The notes: generated from the letters alone by a model not told the origin. A stretch of DNA of 32,205 bases from Ruminococcus sp. (GCA_017620025.1 JAFZRF010000035.1:1-32205), one strand, 5' to 3'. Positions 14,398-21,643 are shown, counted from the first letter of the stretch. Program-made: numbers and translations.

Positions 14398-15735
14398 ATG
14401 GAGATAAACGTATTATATAACGCTTCGAAAATGCTTGCAGACAAGGTGAAAAAGGAAAGACCGAATTATGTGGTCGATCCCGCATCTTCACTCTGTCTGA
14501 TCATTACAGATAAGGATGAAATCTTTTCAGGTGTTACAGGCGTAAGAGTAAACGGAGAATCAGTAGTGACTGTATGCTCCGAGACAAATGCTATCATGTC
14601 GATGATAGTAGCCAACCAGGTAAACGCCAAGCAGATGATCACTATCTCTTTCACCGATTATCAGGTATTAGAGCCCTGTGACAGCTGCATAAGCCTGCTC
14701 TACAGAGCAAGCGCAACAAATAACGAATGTGAGATCATCACATCACCCACGACTTCTGTAAAGGCAGAAGAGCTGAAGGCAGGCAGACGCACAGAGGCTC
14801 CGGCAGCAGAACCCGCACCGGCAGCTGCTCCTGTACCGCCTCCGGATGTACCTGATTTCCTTGCAGATTTCGATGATTCATACAGTGAGCTCAGCACAAC
14901 ACCGACATTTGAAGCAACAGCCGAATTTGCCGCAAGTGCCGAACCTGACGAATCAAATCCCTTCTATGCACCTCCCGCCGACAGCAAGCCCAATGATTTC
15001 CAGGCATACAGCGGCGCTCCCGAGCCTCCCAAGGCTCTCTACGATCAGCCTATCGATGCACAGATGCAGGGTATGAGCGGATTTGTAAATCCCTTTGAAG
15101 CTCCCCAGCAGCAGCCTGTTCAGAGCGGCTACCCGCAGCAGGGTTATCCTCAGCAGGGCTATCCTCAGCAGGGTTACCCGCAGCAGGGCTATCCTCAGCA
15201 GGGTTACCCGCAGCAGGGCTATCCTCAGCAGGGTTACCCGCAGCAGGGCTATCCTCAGCAGGGTTACCCGCAGCAGGGCTATCCTCAGCAGGGCTACCCG
15301 CAGCAGGGTTATCCCCAGCAGGGCTATCCGCAGCAGGGTTATCCCCAGCAGGGCGGTTATCCTCAGCAGGGCGGTTATCCGCAGCAGGGCGGCTACTTCG
15401 ATGCAGCTCCCTATCAGCAGGCAGGCGGCCGCAGCATCCACGTAACGGAGGGTGCAACACCTATTCCGCCTCCGAAGAGAAGCATGAGCCAGTACACACA
15501 GAGCAGACAGCTTTCAAGCCAGTTTACTCAGAATGTACCTACAGGCGGGGATTCAGCCTTCAAGAAGCGTCTTAACAGCTTCATGGCTGACAGCACAGTT
15601 TCTACTCCGGCACCCGTTAACGACACTCCCGATCCGCCGTCCATGAATGAACTCATGAAGCAGGCAAAGGATAAGAAGAAGGTCGCAAAGGTTAATTCGG
15701 ATTTCAAGAAGCGCATGAAGGATATGGGTTATTGA
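14398..15735 (+). CDS. Cytidine-deaminase-like domain fused to GYPQQ-repeat low-complexity tail
   Basis: A 445-residue protein in three parts. Residues 1-110 have the cytidine-deaminase fold pattern: [16 protein letters not shown], then C60-S-E62 (matching the family C-A-E, with the proton-shuttle Glu kept) and P93-C94-x2-C97, giving three Cys zinc ligands. The Arg that usually follows CAE is Thr, so the substrate may differ or the domain may only bind. Residues 120-240 are Ala/Pro/Asp-rich and disordered. Residues 244-330 are 17 units of (G)GYPQQ, a Tyr/Gln-rich prion-like tract. The C-terminus holds two related basic motifs, FKKRLNSFM and [10 protein letters not shown] (the very end). No signal peptide or membrane helix is visible. 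It is the last gene of the kinase/vWA/PP2C run, before a strong terminator. The function is unknown; a stress-condensing sensor or effector is one possibility. Confidence 0.82.
   Translation: MEINVLYNASKMLADKVKKERPNYVVDPASSLCLIITDKDEIFSGVTGVRVNGESVVTVCSETNAIMSMIVANQVNAKQMITISFTDYQVLEPCDSCISLLYRASATNNECEIITSPTTSVKAEELKAGRRTEAPAAEPAPAAAPVPPPDVPDFLADFDDSYSELSTTPTFEATAEFAASAEPDESNPFYAPPADSKPNDFQAYSGAPEPPKALYDQPIDAQMQGMSGFVNPFEAPQQQPVQSGYPQQGYPQQGYPQQGYPQQGYPQQGYPQQGYPQQGYPQQGYPQQGYPQQGYPQQGYPQQGYPQQGYPQQGYPQQGGYPQQGGYPQQGGYFDAAPYQQAGGRSIHVTEGATPIPPPKRSMSQYTQSRQLSSQFTQNVPTGGDSAFKKRLNSFMADSTVSTPAPVNDTPDPPSMNELMKQAKDKKKVAKVNSDFKKRMKDMGY
15127..15387 (+). repeat. In-frame tandem repeat encoding 17 (G)GYPQQ units, with a 30-bp higher-order period
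   Basis: Fifteen 15-bp units (GGY TAY CCN CAG CAG) and two 18-bp units with an extra Gly codon. In the middle the codons alternate strictly (GGC-TAT-CCT, then GGT-TAC-CCG), so the true duplicated unit is 30 bp and is perfectly repeated about four times (from 15157 on). This points to recent expansion and likely length variation between strains. Confidence 0.95.
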
Positions 15736-15746
15736 TATCATAAAAC

Positions 15747-15773
15747 AAGGGACTGCTCCGGCAGTCCCTTTTT
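15747..15773 (+). terminator. Terminator of the kinase/vWA/PP2C operon
   Basis: Perfect 10-bp stem AAGGGACTGC (15747-15756) and GCAGTCCCTT (15761-15770), TCCG loop, T-run after it. It lies 12 nt past the stop codon at 15735. Confidence 0.9.
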
Positions 15774-15808
15774 GTATCCATGCGCCTGTATACAGGCATA
15801 TAAAGCAA

Positions 15809-15877
15809 AAAGGACAGCCGCCTGAGCTGTCCTTTGGTATCCGTATACGGCAAAAGCCGCAGGGTGCTGCCTGCGGC
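15809..15877 (-). terminator. Two tandem terminators for the minus-strand gene at 15884
   Basis: Nearest the gene: GCCGCAGG (15856-15863) with CCTGCGGC (15870-15877), followed on the minus strand by TTTT. Further on: AAAGGACAGC (15809-15818) with GCTGTCCTTT (15826-15835), extended on the minus strand to a run of five T. They back up the convergent operon's own terminator. Confidence 0.8.
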
Positions 15878-15883
15878 AATTTG

Positions 15884-16408
15884 TCAGTTAATGGAGATTC
15901 CTCCGCCGGCCCATCCGGATCCGATCTTGCTGTATAGCTTCGTAAGCATTTTCATCCTTCTGTTGTGGACGAATCTGAATATAGCAAAGCTGACGAGTAT
16001 CGACATACAAATCGCGATGATCACACCAACGACCTTGCTGGGGATCAGTACGAGGCAGATGATCCAGAGTATGAGCAGTGCAACTCCGAGAAAAGGCAGC
16101 ATTGTTGTGATAGAAGCATTGCTGACCTTGATATACTGCTGGATATCGAATTTGTCGAGCTTGTCGTAGTGACGGGCGATAAAGTTATCAGGTCTCGCCC
16201 ACTTGGAGAAATCCTTGAGTGTAGCGAATTTTATAGTATAGTCCTGATAAGTACTGGCGACACGGTAATCAACAGATACTCCGCTGCCGTCCTGAGAGCC
16301 ACCCATGATGTGTACAAGGGTACCGGCCTCCACCTGTCCGGCAACGCTCTTAGTGACGAGGAATTTTCTGTCGATAGCGTCATCAATACTGCTGAGCAAA
16401 TACGTCAT
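15884..16408 (-). CDS. Small membrane protein of unknown function (two C-terminal TM helices)
   Basis: I do not recognise this 174-residue protein. The first 100 residues are soluble, with a small beta-rich part (FLVTKSVAGQVEAGTLVHIMGG looks like an SH3- or KOW-like barrel start; weak inference) and a segment rich in Lys/Asp/Phe. Two transmembrane helices follow (about 102-122 and 126-146), and the C-terminus is basic then Gly-rich. A strong AAGGAG site lies 6 nt before the ATG, with its own consensus promoter and two terminators, so it is a single-gene unit. It faces the kinase/vWA/PP2C operon convergently, and nothing shows it belongs to that system. Confidence 0.8.
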   Translation of the reverse strand: MTYLLSSIDDAIDRKFLVTKSVAGQVEAGTLVHIMGGSQDGSGVSVDYRVASTYQDYTIKFATLKDFSKWARPDNFIARHYDKLDKFDIQQYIKVSNASITTMLPFLGVALLILWIICLVLIPSKVVGVIIAICMSILVSFAIFRFVHNRRMKMLTKLYSKIGSGWAGGGISIN

Positions 16409-16480
16409 AAAAAACTCCTTCCCGAAATGTTATTAAGGGACAAATTTTCATTTGTAAATTACAATAAATCTTCATCTAAC

Positions 16481-16509
16481 ATTATAACACATATTTGCTA
16501 TTTATGCAA
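16481..16509 (-). promoter_or_regulatory. Sigma-A promoter of the small membrane protein gene
   Basis: Minus strand: TTGCAT (16509-16504), 17-nt spacer, TATAAT (16486-16481), about 70 nt before the start at 16408. Confidence 0.8.
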
Positions 16510-16667
16510 GAATCTTTTGAAAATCCAACTGTCACACAGATGTAAAAAATTCTCTGTTAAAACCCATTGAAAATCGGTATTTTGTACAATCCTGACATAA
16601 GTTTGTCAGTTTTAAGGCTTTATAACATAGTTAATTGAAAAAAATTTTACAGCAGGAGCGGCAGGCG
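16510..16667. other. Divergent intergenic region
   Basis: AT-rich DNA between the promoters of the 15884-16408 gene and the transglutaminase-like gene. No gene or strong palindrome is apparent. Confidence 0.5.
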
Positions 16668-16696
16668 TTGAAAAAACTATACTGTTATGTTATAAT
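16668..16696 (+). promoter_or_regulatory. Sigma-A promoter of the transglutaminase-like/tcdA operon
   Basis: TTGAAA (16668-16673), 17-nt spacer, TATAAT (16691-16696). Confidence 0.85.
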
Positions 16697-16748
16697 AGTA
16701 TAAGCGGCATTTACCGCATTAAAACAGAAGGAGAATCCACAGAACAGA

Positions 16749-17864
16749 ATGAGAGAAAAAATGATCATTATTGCTGCAGCCCTTTCGCTCATGCTGACCG
16801 GCTGTGACATAGATCTTGCAAAGATACCTGATATGATAATACCTGCGGAGGATATCTCAACCACATCGGTGCCTGACGAGGAGGAGATAACTCCTGAACT
16901 GCTTTATGATATGTTCGCAGGAGAGCTGCGCAAGTTCAAGACAAAGGTCACAATAAACAGGAACGTTGATGCGTCACTGGTGACCTCGGTAATTGATTCG
17001 ATACAGCGCAATTCTCCTGATATATTCTGGATAAACGCCTATACGATCACTACCGGCACAAAGAGCACGGAGGTCGAGTTTGAAGCGATCGATTCGCTGA
17101 CACCGATGCAGCTCAGGGAAATGTCCGCAAGGCTTGAGGAAAAAGCGCAGGAACTCATAGATTCGATACCAGAGGGCCTTATGGATTACGATAAGATCCT
17201 TTACATACATGATACCATTATCCGCTCCACTTCCTACGACAAGAACGGCTCGACTGCCGGAAAGAACGGTCTCTGGGGAACAGCCTACGGCTGCCTCGTG
17301 AACGGAGATGCCGTCTGTCAGGGCTATTCCGAGGCCTTCGTCTATATAATGGGCAAGCTCGGTATAGAAGCGGGTATGTGCTCCGGCAGCGCCGGAGACG
17401 AGCGCCATGCCTGGAACTACGTAAAGCTCGGCAACGATTACTACTGGCTCGATCTCACATGGGATGATCCGGAAAGCACCGATGAGAGCGGCGAAAGTAT
17501 GCAGGCAGATAATCTCAGGCATACCTATTTCCTTATCGATGACGAGATGCTGATGCGTACACGTATCATCGACGATGATCAGGACTTTGTGCCGGAATGC
17601 AATTCGGTTGCCAACAACTATTTCGTCCGCAGCGGCTGCTTCTTTGATGACTACAGCATTGAAGCACTCGGCTGGGTGATGCTCCAGAACGAGGAAACCC
17701 GCAGCGTTGAGTTCATGTTCTCCGACAGGGAGACCTTTGACACCGCCGTTGAAAAGCTCTTCGATGAAGGCGAGATATGGGATGCCGGAGAATATGTATG
17801 GCTTTCAGATCAGGTGCATTACTCCAAGGACGATGTAATGTACGTAATCACCATCAACTACTGA
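16749..17864 (+). CDS. Transglutaminase-like lipoprotein
   Basis: A 371-residue surface lipoprotein: a short signal peptide with lipobox LTGC (Cys at residue 19), a linker, then a helical N-domain. A transglutaminase-like (papain-fold) domain follows with the catalytic Cys in GDAVCQGYSEAF, the His in ERHAWNYVKLGNDYYWLDLTW, and the Asp in the same strand (WLDLTWDDP). Bacterial members are mostly peptidases or wall-associated enzymes rather than true cross-linkers; the substrate is unknown. The C-terminal 100 residues are an additional domain that I do not recognise. AGAAGGAG lies an unusually long 15 nt before the ATG, yet this start is kept because the next Met would lose the positive charges of the signal peptide. 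It is followed by tcdA after 13 nt. Confidence 0.88.
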   Translation: MREKMIIIAAALSLMLTGCDIDLAKIPDMIIPAEDISTTSVPDEEEITPELLYDMFAGELRKFKTKVTINRNVDASLVTSVIDSIQRNSPDIFWINAYTITTGTKSTEVEFEAIDSLTPMQLREMSARLEEKAQELIDSIPEGLMDYDKILYIHDTIIRSTSYDKNGSTAGKNGLWGTAYGCLVNGDAVCQGYSEAFVYIMGKLGIEAGMCSGSAGDERHAWNYVKLGNDYYWLDLTWDDPESTDESGESMQADNLRHTYFLIDDEMLMRTRIIDDDQDFVPECNSVANNYFVRSGCFFDDYSIEALGWVMLQNEETRSVEFMFSDRETFDTAVEKLFDEGEIWDAGEYVWLSDQVHYSKDDVMYVITINY

Positions 17865-17877
17865 ACGGAGGAAGGAT

Positions 17878-18594
17878 ATGCCGGAATGGCTTTCAAGGAC
17901 GGAGATGATGTTCGGCGCAGATGCTGTTGACAAGCTTGCTTCTGCACGGGTAGCGGTATTCGGAGTCGGGGGAGTCGGCGGATATGCCGTTGAAGCTCTT
18001 GCACGCTCCGGTATCGGGGCACTTGACCTTATCGACAATGATACGGTTGCCGAGAGCAACATCAACCGTCAGATCATTGCTCTCCGCAGCACGATCGGCC
18101 GCTTCAAGACTGATGTTGCCGCAGAGCGCATAGCTGATATCAACCCGGACTGCCGTGTCAGGGCTTACAGGACATTCTTCATGCCGGAGACAGCAGGGAA
18201 GTTCGACTTCACGCAGTACGACTACGTAATCGACGCAATAGACACCGTGACAGGCAAGATCGAGCTCGTCATGAAGGCAGAGGAGGCCGGAGTGCCTGTC
18301 ATATGCGCCATGGGTGCCGGCAACAAGACCGACCCGACAAGATTCGAGGTAGCCGATATCTATTCTACCTCTGTGTGTCCCCTTGCAAGGGTGATGCGCC
18401 GTGAACTGAAAAAGCGGGGCATAAAGCGGCTCAAAGTCGTATACTCCCGTGAGGAGGCGATAAAGCCTGCCGGCAGCACGGAAGATGCCCAACGCCGTTC
18501 CGTACCCGGCTCCAACGCCTTTGTACCGTCTGTTGCAGGGCTTATTATAGCCGGAGAGGTCATAAAGGATATCATCGCCGGAAAAAACACCTGA
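17878..18594 (+). CDS. tcdA: tRNA threonylcarbamoyladenosine dehydratase (ThiF/E1-like)
   Basis: An ATP-dependent enzyme that cyclises t6A37 in ANN-decoding tRNAs to ct6A. The 238-residue protein starts with SRTEMMFGADAVDKLA and has the nucleotide-binding VFGVGGVGGYAVEALARSG, the E1-like DNDTVAESNINRQ, and the family-typical AMGAGNKTDPTRFEVADIYST followed by CPLARVMRRELKKRG. Its length fits TcdA/CsdL (about 240-270) rather than ThiF or MoeB, and it lacks their CxxC zinc pairs. GGAGG lies 6 nt upstream of the ATG. It shares the transcript of the transglutaminase-like gene, with no obvious functional link. Confidence 0.93.
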   Translation: MPEWLSRTEMMFGADAVDKLASARVAVFGVGGVGGYAVEALARSGIGALDLIDNDTVAESNINRQIIALRSTIGRFKTDVAAERIADINPDCRVRAYRTFFMPETAGKFDFTQYDYVIDAIDTVTGKIELVMKAEEAGVPVICAMGAGNKTDPTRFEVADIYSTSVCPLARVMRRELKKRGIKRLKVVYSREEAIKPAGSTEDAQRRSVPGSNAFVPSVAGLIIAGEVIKDIIAGKNT

Positions 18595-18630
18595 GTTCCG
18601 GAGATATGACAGAAAAATATCAGTGATATA

Positions 18631-18659
18631 TTGAAATCCTCAGGAAAATATGTTATAAT
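18631..18659 (+). promoter_or_regulatory. Sigma-A promoter of the small membrane protein/hydroxyacid dehydrogenase/proB run
   Basis: TTGAAA (18631-18636), 17-nt spacer, TATAAT (18654-18659). The leader holds two mutually exclusive small hairpins: ACGGC (about 18677) with GCCGT (ending 18696), or GACTGT (18684-18689) with ACAGTC (18703-18708). Confidence 0.8.
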
Positions 18660-18736
18660 AAAGAGTAACTATCAATACGGCATGACTGTACGCCGTTCAA
18701 GGACAGTCTCCGCACTGAGCGGAATGGAGAAATAAT

Positions 18737-19075
18737 ATGATAACAACACTTGCAGTTTTTATGTCACAGGTTGCAGATGCTGAGAGACCTTCTCTCTTCC
18801 CCTTCCCGTACTGGATGCACTATCCGTTCGTAGCAGTTGCAACACTGTTTTTCCTTATCAGCTTCTTAAAGCAGAGAAAGCCGTATCAGCTCATCTTTGC
18901 CATTGCAATACCGCTCACGCTCTGCATGAGATTCGTCACCGAGAAGGACAGGACTCTCTTCTACATATTGGGTGCGATCGAGCTTGCGCTCATACTTATC
19001 GCTGCGATCACAGCAATAGTATGCAAGCCGAAGAAGAAAGAGGAGAACACTTCAGCAGACGCAAAGAAGGAGTAA
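18737..19075 (+). CDS. Small three-helix membrane protein (unknown function)
   Basis: The 112-residue product has three hydrophobic helices (about 29-46, 51-67, 76-97) and a short Lys/Glu-rich cytoplasmic tail. I do not recognise a family. GGAGAAATAAT precedes the ATG. It is the first gene after the promoter at 18631. The ribosome binding site of the next gene (AAGGAG) overlaps its last codons and stop, so the two are translationally coupled. Confidence 0.78.
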   Translation: MITTLAVFMSQVADAERPSLFPFPYWMHYPFVAVATLFFLISFLKQRKPYQLIFAIAIPLTLCMRFVTEKDRTLFYILGAIELALILIAAITAIVCKPKKKEENTSADAKKE

Positions 19076-19078
19076 GCC

Positions 19079-20029
19079 GTGAAGATAGCTGTTCTTGACT
19101 GGCAGACCGTGAGCTGCTCCGGTGATATATCACCCGAAGCGCTCAGCGAGTTCGGCGACGTGAGGATATATCCTCTCACATCTCCTGAGGAGACCGCTGC
19201 ACATATCGCAGATGCGGAGATAGTGCTCTGCAACAAGGTACTCATAACACCGGAGGTAATGGATGCCTGCCCGTCAGTAAAGTATGTCGGTCTTTTTGCT
19301 ACCGGCTACAACAACGTTGACGTGAAGGCAGCCGCAGAGAGAGGCATAGCAGTATGCAACGCAGGGGAGTACTCCACGAATGCCGTTGCACAGCTGACCT
19401 TCTCCTATATCCTTGACCGCTTCAGCCGTGTCAGGGATTATGACAGCGCAGTAAGGAAGGGCGAGTGGGAAAGCTCACCCACCTTTTCATATTTCCCCAT
19501 ACCAACAGACGAGATAGCCGGAAAGACTCTTGCAGTAGTCGGCTACGGTTCTATCGGCCGTACCGTTGCACGCATCGGCGCAGCCTTCGGCATGAGGGTA
19601 ATCATCAATACACGCACAGTACCGGCAGAATGTCCCTATGAGGTCACAGACCTCCGGACAGCAGCATCACAAGCGGATGTGATCACCTTCCACTGCCCAC
19701 TTACGGAGCAGACAAAGGGCATGGTGAACAGTGAGTTGCTCGGCCTTATGAAGCCTTCTGCCGTGCTTATAAATACCTCCCGGGGAGGCGTTGTGCGCGA
19801 GGCAGACCTTGCCGCCGCACTGAAGAACGGCACGATAAGCGCCGCCTACCTCGATGTACTTGACCGGGAGCCGATGTCTCCGGACACCCCTCTCAAGGGC
19901 ATACCGGAGTGTACCATCACCCCGCATATAGCCTGGGCGCCGCTTGAGACAAGAAGACGCCTTATGGATATAGTATGCGGGAATATACGGGCATGGATAA
20001 GCGGAGCCCCCGTAAACAAAGTAAACTGA
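19079..20029 (+). CDS. D-2-hydroxyacid dehydrogenase (glycerate dehydrogenase-like)
   Basis: An NAD-dependent dehydrogenase that reduces 2-oxoacids such as hydroxypyruvate. The 316 residues match the family. Landmarks: the N-terminal substrate domain with FATGYNNVDVKAA, the NAD-binding loop VGYGSIGRTVARIGAAFGM, the catalytic Arg in NTSRGGVV, the Glu in LDREP and the His in TPHIAWAP. The HIAWAPxETR ending favours the glycerate dehydrogenase (HprA) subgroup over D-lactate or phosphoglycerate dehydrogenases. The start codon is GTG (19079), set by AAGGAG 6 nt upstream. It lies 13 nt before proB in the same run, possibly linking serine/glycerate metabolism with proline. Confidence 0.9.
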   Translation: MKIAVLDWQTVSCSGDISPEALSEFGDVRIYPLTSPEETAAHIADAEIVLCNKVLITPEVMDACPSVKYVGLFATGYNNVDVKAAAERGIAVCNAGEYSTNAVAQLTFSYILDRFSRVRDYDSAVRKGEWESSPTFSYFPIPTDEIAGKTLAVVGYGSIGRTVARIGAAFGMRVIINTRTVPAECPYEVTDLRTAASQADVITFHCPLTEQTKGMVNSELLGLMKPSAVLINTSRGGVVREADLAAALKNGTISAAYLDVLDREPMSPDTPLKGIPECTITPHIAWAPLETRRRLMDIVCGNIRAWISGAPVNKVN

Positions 20030-20042
20030 AAGAAGAATAGAT

Positions 20043-20834
20043 ATGCGTAATATATCCGAAAAGAAGCGTATCGTCATAAAGCTGGGCACATCCACCCTCG
20101 CTCATAAGACCGGTAAGCTGAATATCCGCCGAATGACGAACCTCGTCAGGGTCATCTCAGACCTCCACAACTCCGGCAGGGAGATAATCATGGTCTCCTC
20201 CGGTGCAGTGGGACTGGGTGCCGGCAAGCTCGGACTCCCCGAGAAGCCGAAGGATACCAAGACCAAGCAGGCAGTAGCAGCTATCGGACAGTGCGAGCTG
20301 ATGCACGTCTACGATGATATGTTTGCAAAGTACAGCGTCACGGTGGCACAGATACTGCTCACCAAGACGATAATCAACAACGCCAACCACTGCGAGAACT
20401 TCATGAACACCGTGGAGAAGCTCGTGGATATGGGCGTTATCCCGATAGTAAACGAGAATGATACTATCGCCATCGATGAGCTCGAACTCGAGATAGGCGA
20501 GAACGATTCGCTCTCCGCACTTGTTGCGGAGCTCTCCCGTGCGGATCTGCTGCTGATACTCTCCGATATCGATGCTCTCTACGATGACGATCCGCGTATC
20601 AACCCCGATGCCAAGCCGATACCGCTTGTTGAGAAGATAACTCCGGAGATAGAGGCAGTTGCGGGAGGTGCCGGAACGAGCCTCGGAACTGGCGGTATGT
20701 CCACCAAGATAAACGCTGCCAAGATAGCAACGAATGCAGGCATCGATATGATAATCATGAACGGCAGAGACCCCGAGAAGCTCTACGATCTCTTTGAGGA
20801 CAAGGAGATAGGAACGCTCTTCAGGGCGAATTAA
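20043..20834 (+). CDS. proB: Glutamate 5-kinase, short form without PUA domain
   Basis: The first step of proline synthesis: phosphorylates L-glutamate to gamma-glutamyl phosphate, which ProA reduces. The 263-residue protein has the amino-acid-kinase fold: VIKLGTSTLA (ATP site), MVSSGAVGLGAGKLG, PIVNENDTIAIDELE and LSDIDALYDDDPR, then GTGGMSTKINAA. It ends right after the kinase domain and lacks the C-terminal PUA domain (about 100 residues) of E. coli ProB; short forms of this kind are known. proA lies 0.8 kb downstream, separated by a dCMP deaminase gene and a structured repeat. The stop is followed by the next ATG after 2 nt. Confidence 0.95.
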   Translation: MRNISEKKRIVIKLGTSTLAHKTGKLNIRRMTNLVRVISDLHNSGREIIMVSSGAVGLGAGKLGLPEKPKDTKTKQAVAAIGQCELMHVYDDMFAKYSVTVAQILLTKTIINNANHCENFMNTVEKLVDMGVIPIVNENDTIAIDELELEIGENDSLSALVAELSRADLLLILSDIDALYDDDPRINPDAKPIPLVEKITPEIEAVAGGAGTSLGTGGMSTKINAAKIATNAGIDMIIMNGRDPEKLYDLFEDKEIGTLFRAN

Positions 20835-20836
20835 CA

Positions 20837-21331
20837 ATGGTCATATCAAAGGGAAAAGACAGAGTAACCAAGGCGGATACCTACCTCAACTGTGCGGAGG
20901 TCTTCGCCTACAGGAGTACCTGTCTCAAAAGGAAATACGGCGCAGTCATCGTGAAGAACGATGTGGTTATCTCGACCGGCTACAACGGCTCGCCGAGAGG
21001 TACTGAGAACTGCTGCGACAGGGGAGAATGCCCGAGGATCGCACTTGGTATGCATCAGGGAGACGGCTACGGAATGTGCAGAGCAGTACACGCCGAGGCC
21101 AACGCTCTTCTGAACTGTTCAAGAGATCAGACAGTCGGCGCAGATCTCTATCTTGCGGGAGTAAATCCTGCGGACGGCTCTGTCCATAAAGCAAAGCCCT
21201 GTCCGCTGTGTGCAAGGCATATCATACAGGCAGGCATCAGGAACGTCTACCTTCGTCAGAGCGACAAGGCGGACGATTATACGGTGATCCCAGCAGAAGA
21301 ACTGGAATGGTTCAAGGAGAGCGGCGTATAA
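20837..21331 (+). CDS. dCMP deaminase (ComEB-like)
   Basis: Deaminates dCMP to dUMP, feeding thymidylate synthesis. The 164-residue zinc enzyme has the motif VHAEANALLNCSRD (His ligand and catalytic Glu) and KPCPLCARHIIQAGI (two Cys ligands), plus the GYNGSPRGTENC segment typical of dCMP deaminases/ComEB. The ATG lies 2 nt after the proB stop, with AGGG about 11 nt upstream, so it is coupled to proB. Its placement in the middle of the proline genes has no metabolic explanation that I can see. Confidence 0.92.
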   Translation: MVISKGKDRVTKADTYLNCAEVFAYRSTCLKRKYGAVIVKNDVVISTGYNGSPRGTENCCDRGECPRIALGMHQGDGYGMCRAVHAEANALLNCSRDQTVGADLYLAGVNPADGSVHKAKPCPLCARHIIQAGIRNVYLRQSDKADDYTVIPAEELEWFKESGV

Positions 21332-21379
21332 AAGTCCGTCAGCTTGCCGGAAAAACTATTTCGATCAGTATGGGATTCT

Positions 21380-21543
21380 AAAGGGGCTTCGCCCCTTTAG
21401 CGGAGTCCAGAGGCAGAGCCTCTGGCAGGGTGCGGGACAGAGTCCCGCATATTTCCGCAGGGCGCTTCGCAAGGGGTGAATTCCCAAACAGTCCGGGGGA
21501 CTGTTTGGGAAGAGGGGACGCCTTGCAAGTGAAGGCGTCCCCT
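21380..21543. repeat. Multi-hairpin dispersed repeat, copy 2 (complete)
   Basis: Five hairpins in order: 21380-21387/21391-21398 (AAAGGGGC/GCCCCTTT), 21407-21414/21418-21425, 21431-21438/21442-21449, 21482-21494/21498-21510, and 21513-21524/21532-21543. Compared with copy 1 at 1-139, hairpins 2-5 keep their positions and loops, while paired bases change together (GGGGC/GCCCC to GGGAC/GTCCC; CCAAAA/TTTTGG to CCCAAA/TTTGGG). It fills most of the 312-nt gap between the dCMP deaminase gene and proA. Confidence 0.9.
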
Positions 21544-21643
21544 TGATAATACTGAGTATTTTGACAGATTGCGGCGTGAGATCACGCCCGTCTGACCTTT
21601 ATAAACGATCTATCCGTCATATACAAACAAGAGAGGTGTAAAC
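21544..21643 (+). other. proA leader
   Basis: Contains a TTGACA (21561-21566) without a matching -10 box and a hairpin GGCGTG (21573-21578) with CACGCC (21583-21588). No clear promoter is visible, so proA may depend on read-through from the proB run or on a weak promoter. Confidence 0.45.

Noticed and set aside
15127-15387. CRISPR-like array
   Set aside because: Direct repeats have no unique spacers and stay in frame within a protein gene.
14953-15460. Long antisense reading frames across the GYPQQ repeats (Leu/Ile-rich and Asp/Ala/Pro-rich)
   Set aside because: They arise from reading the tandem repeat in other frames; no start signals and the sense protein is well supported.
18579-18602. 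Terminator after tcdA (CCGGAA/TTCCGG)
   Set aside because: A 6-bp stem with a long loop and no T-run; too weak to call.
21561-21589. proA promoter with TTGACA at 21561
   Set aside because: The position 17 nt downstream reads ACGCCC inside a hairpin, not a -10 box.
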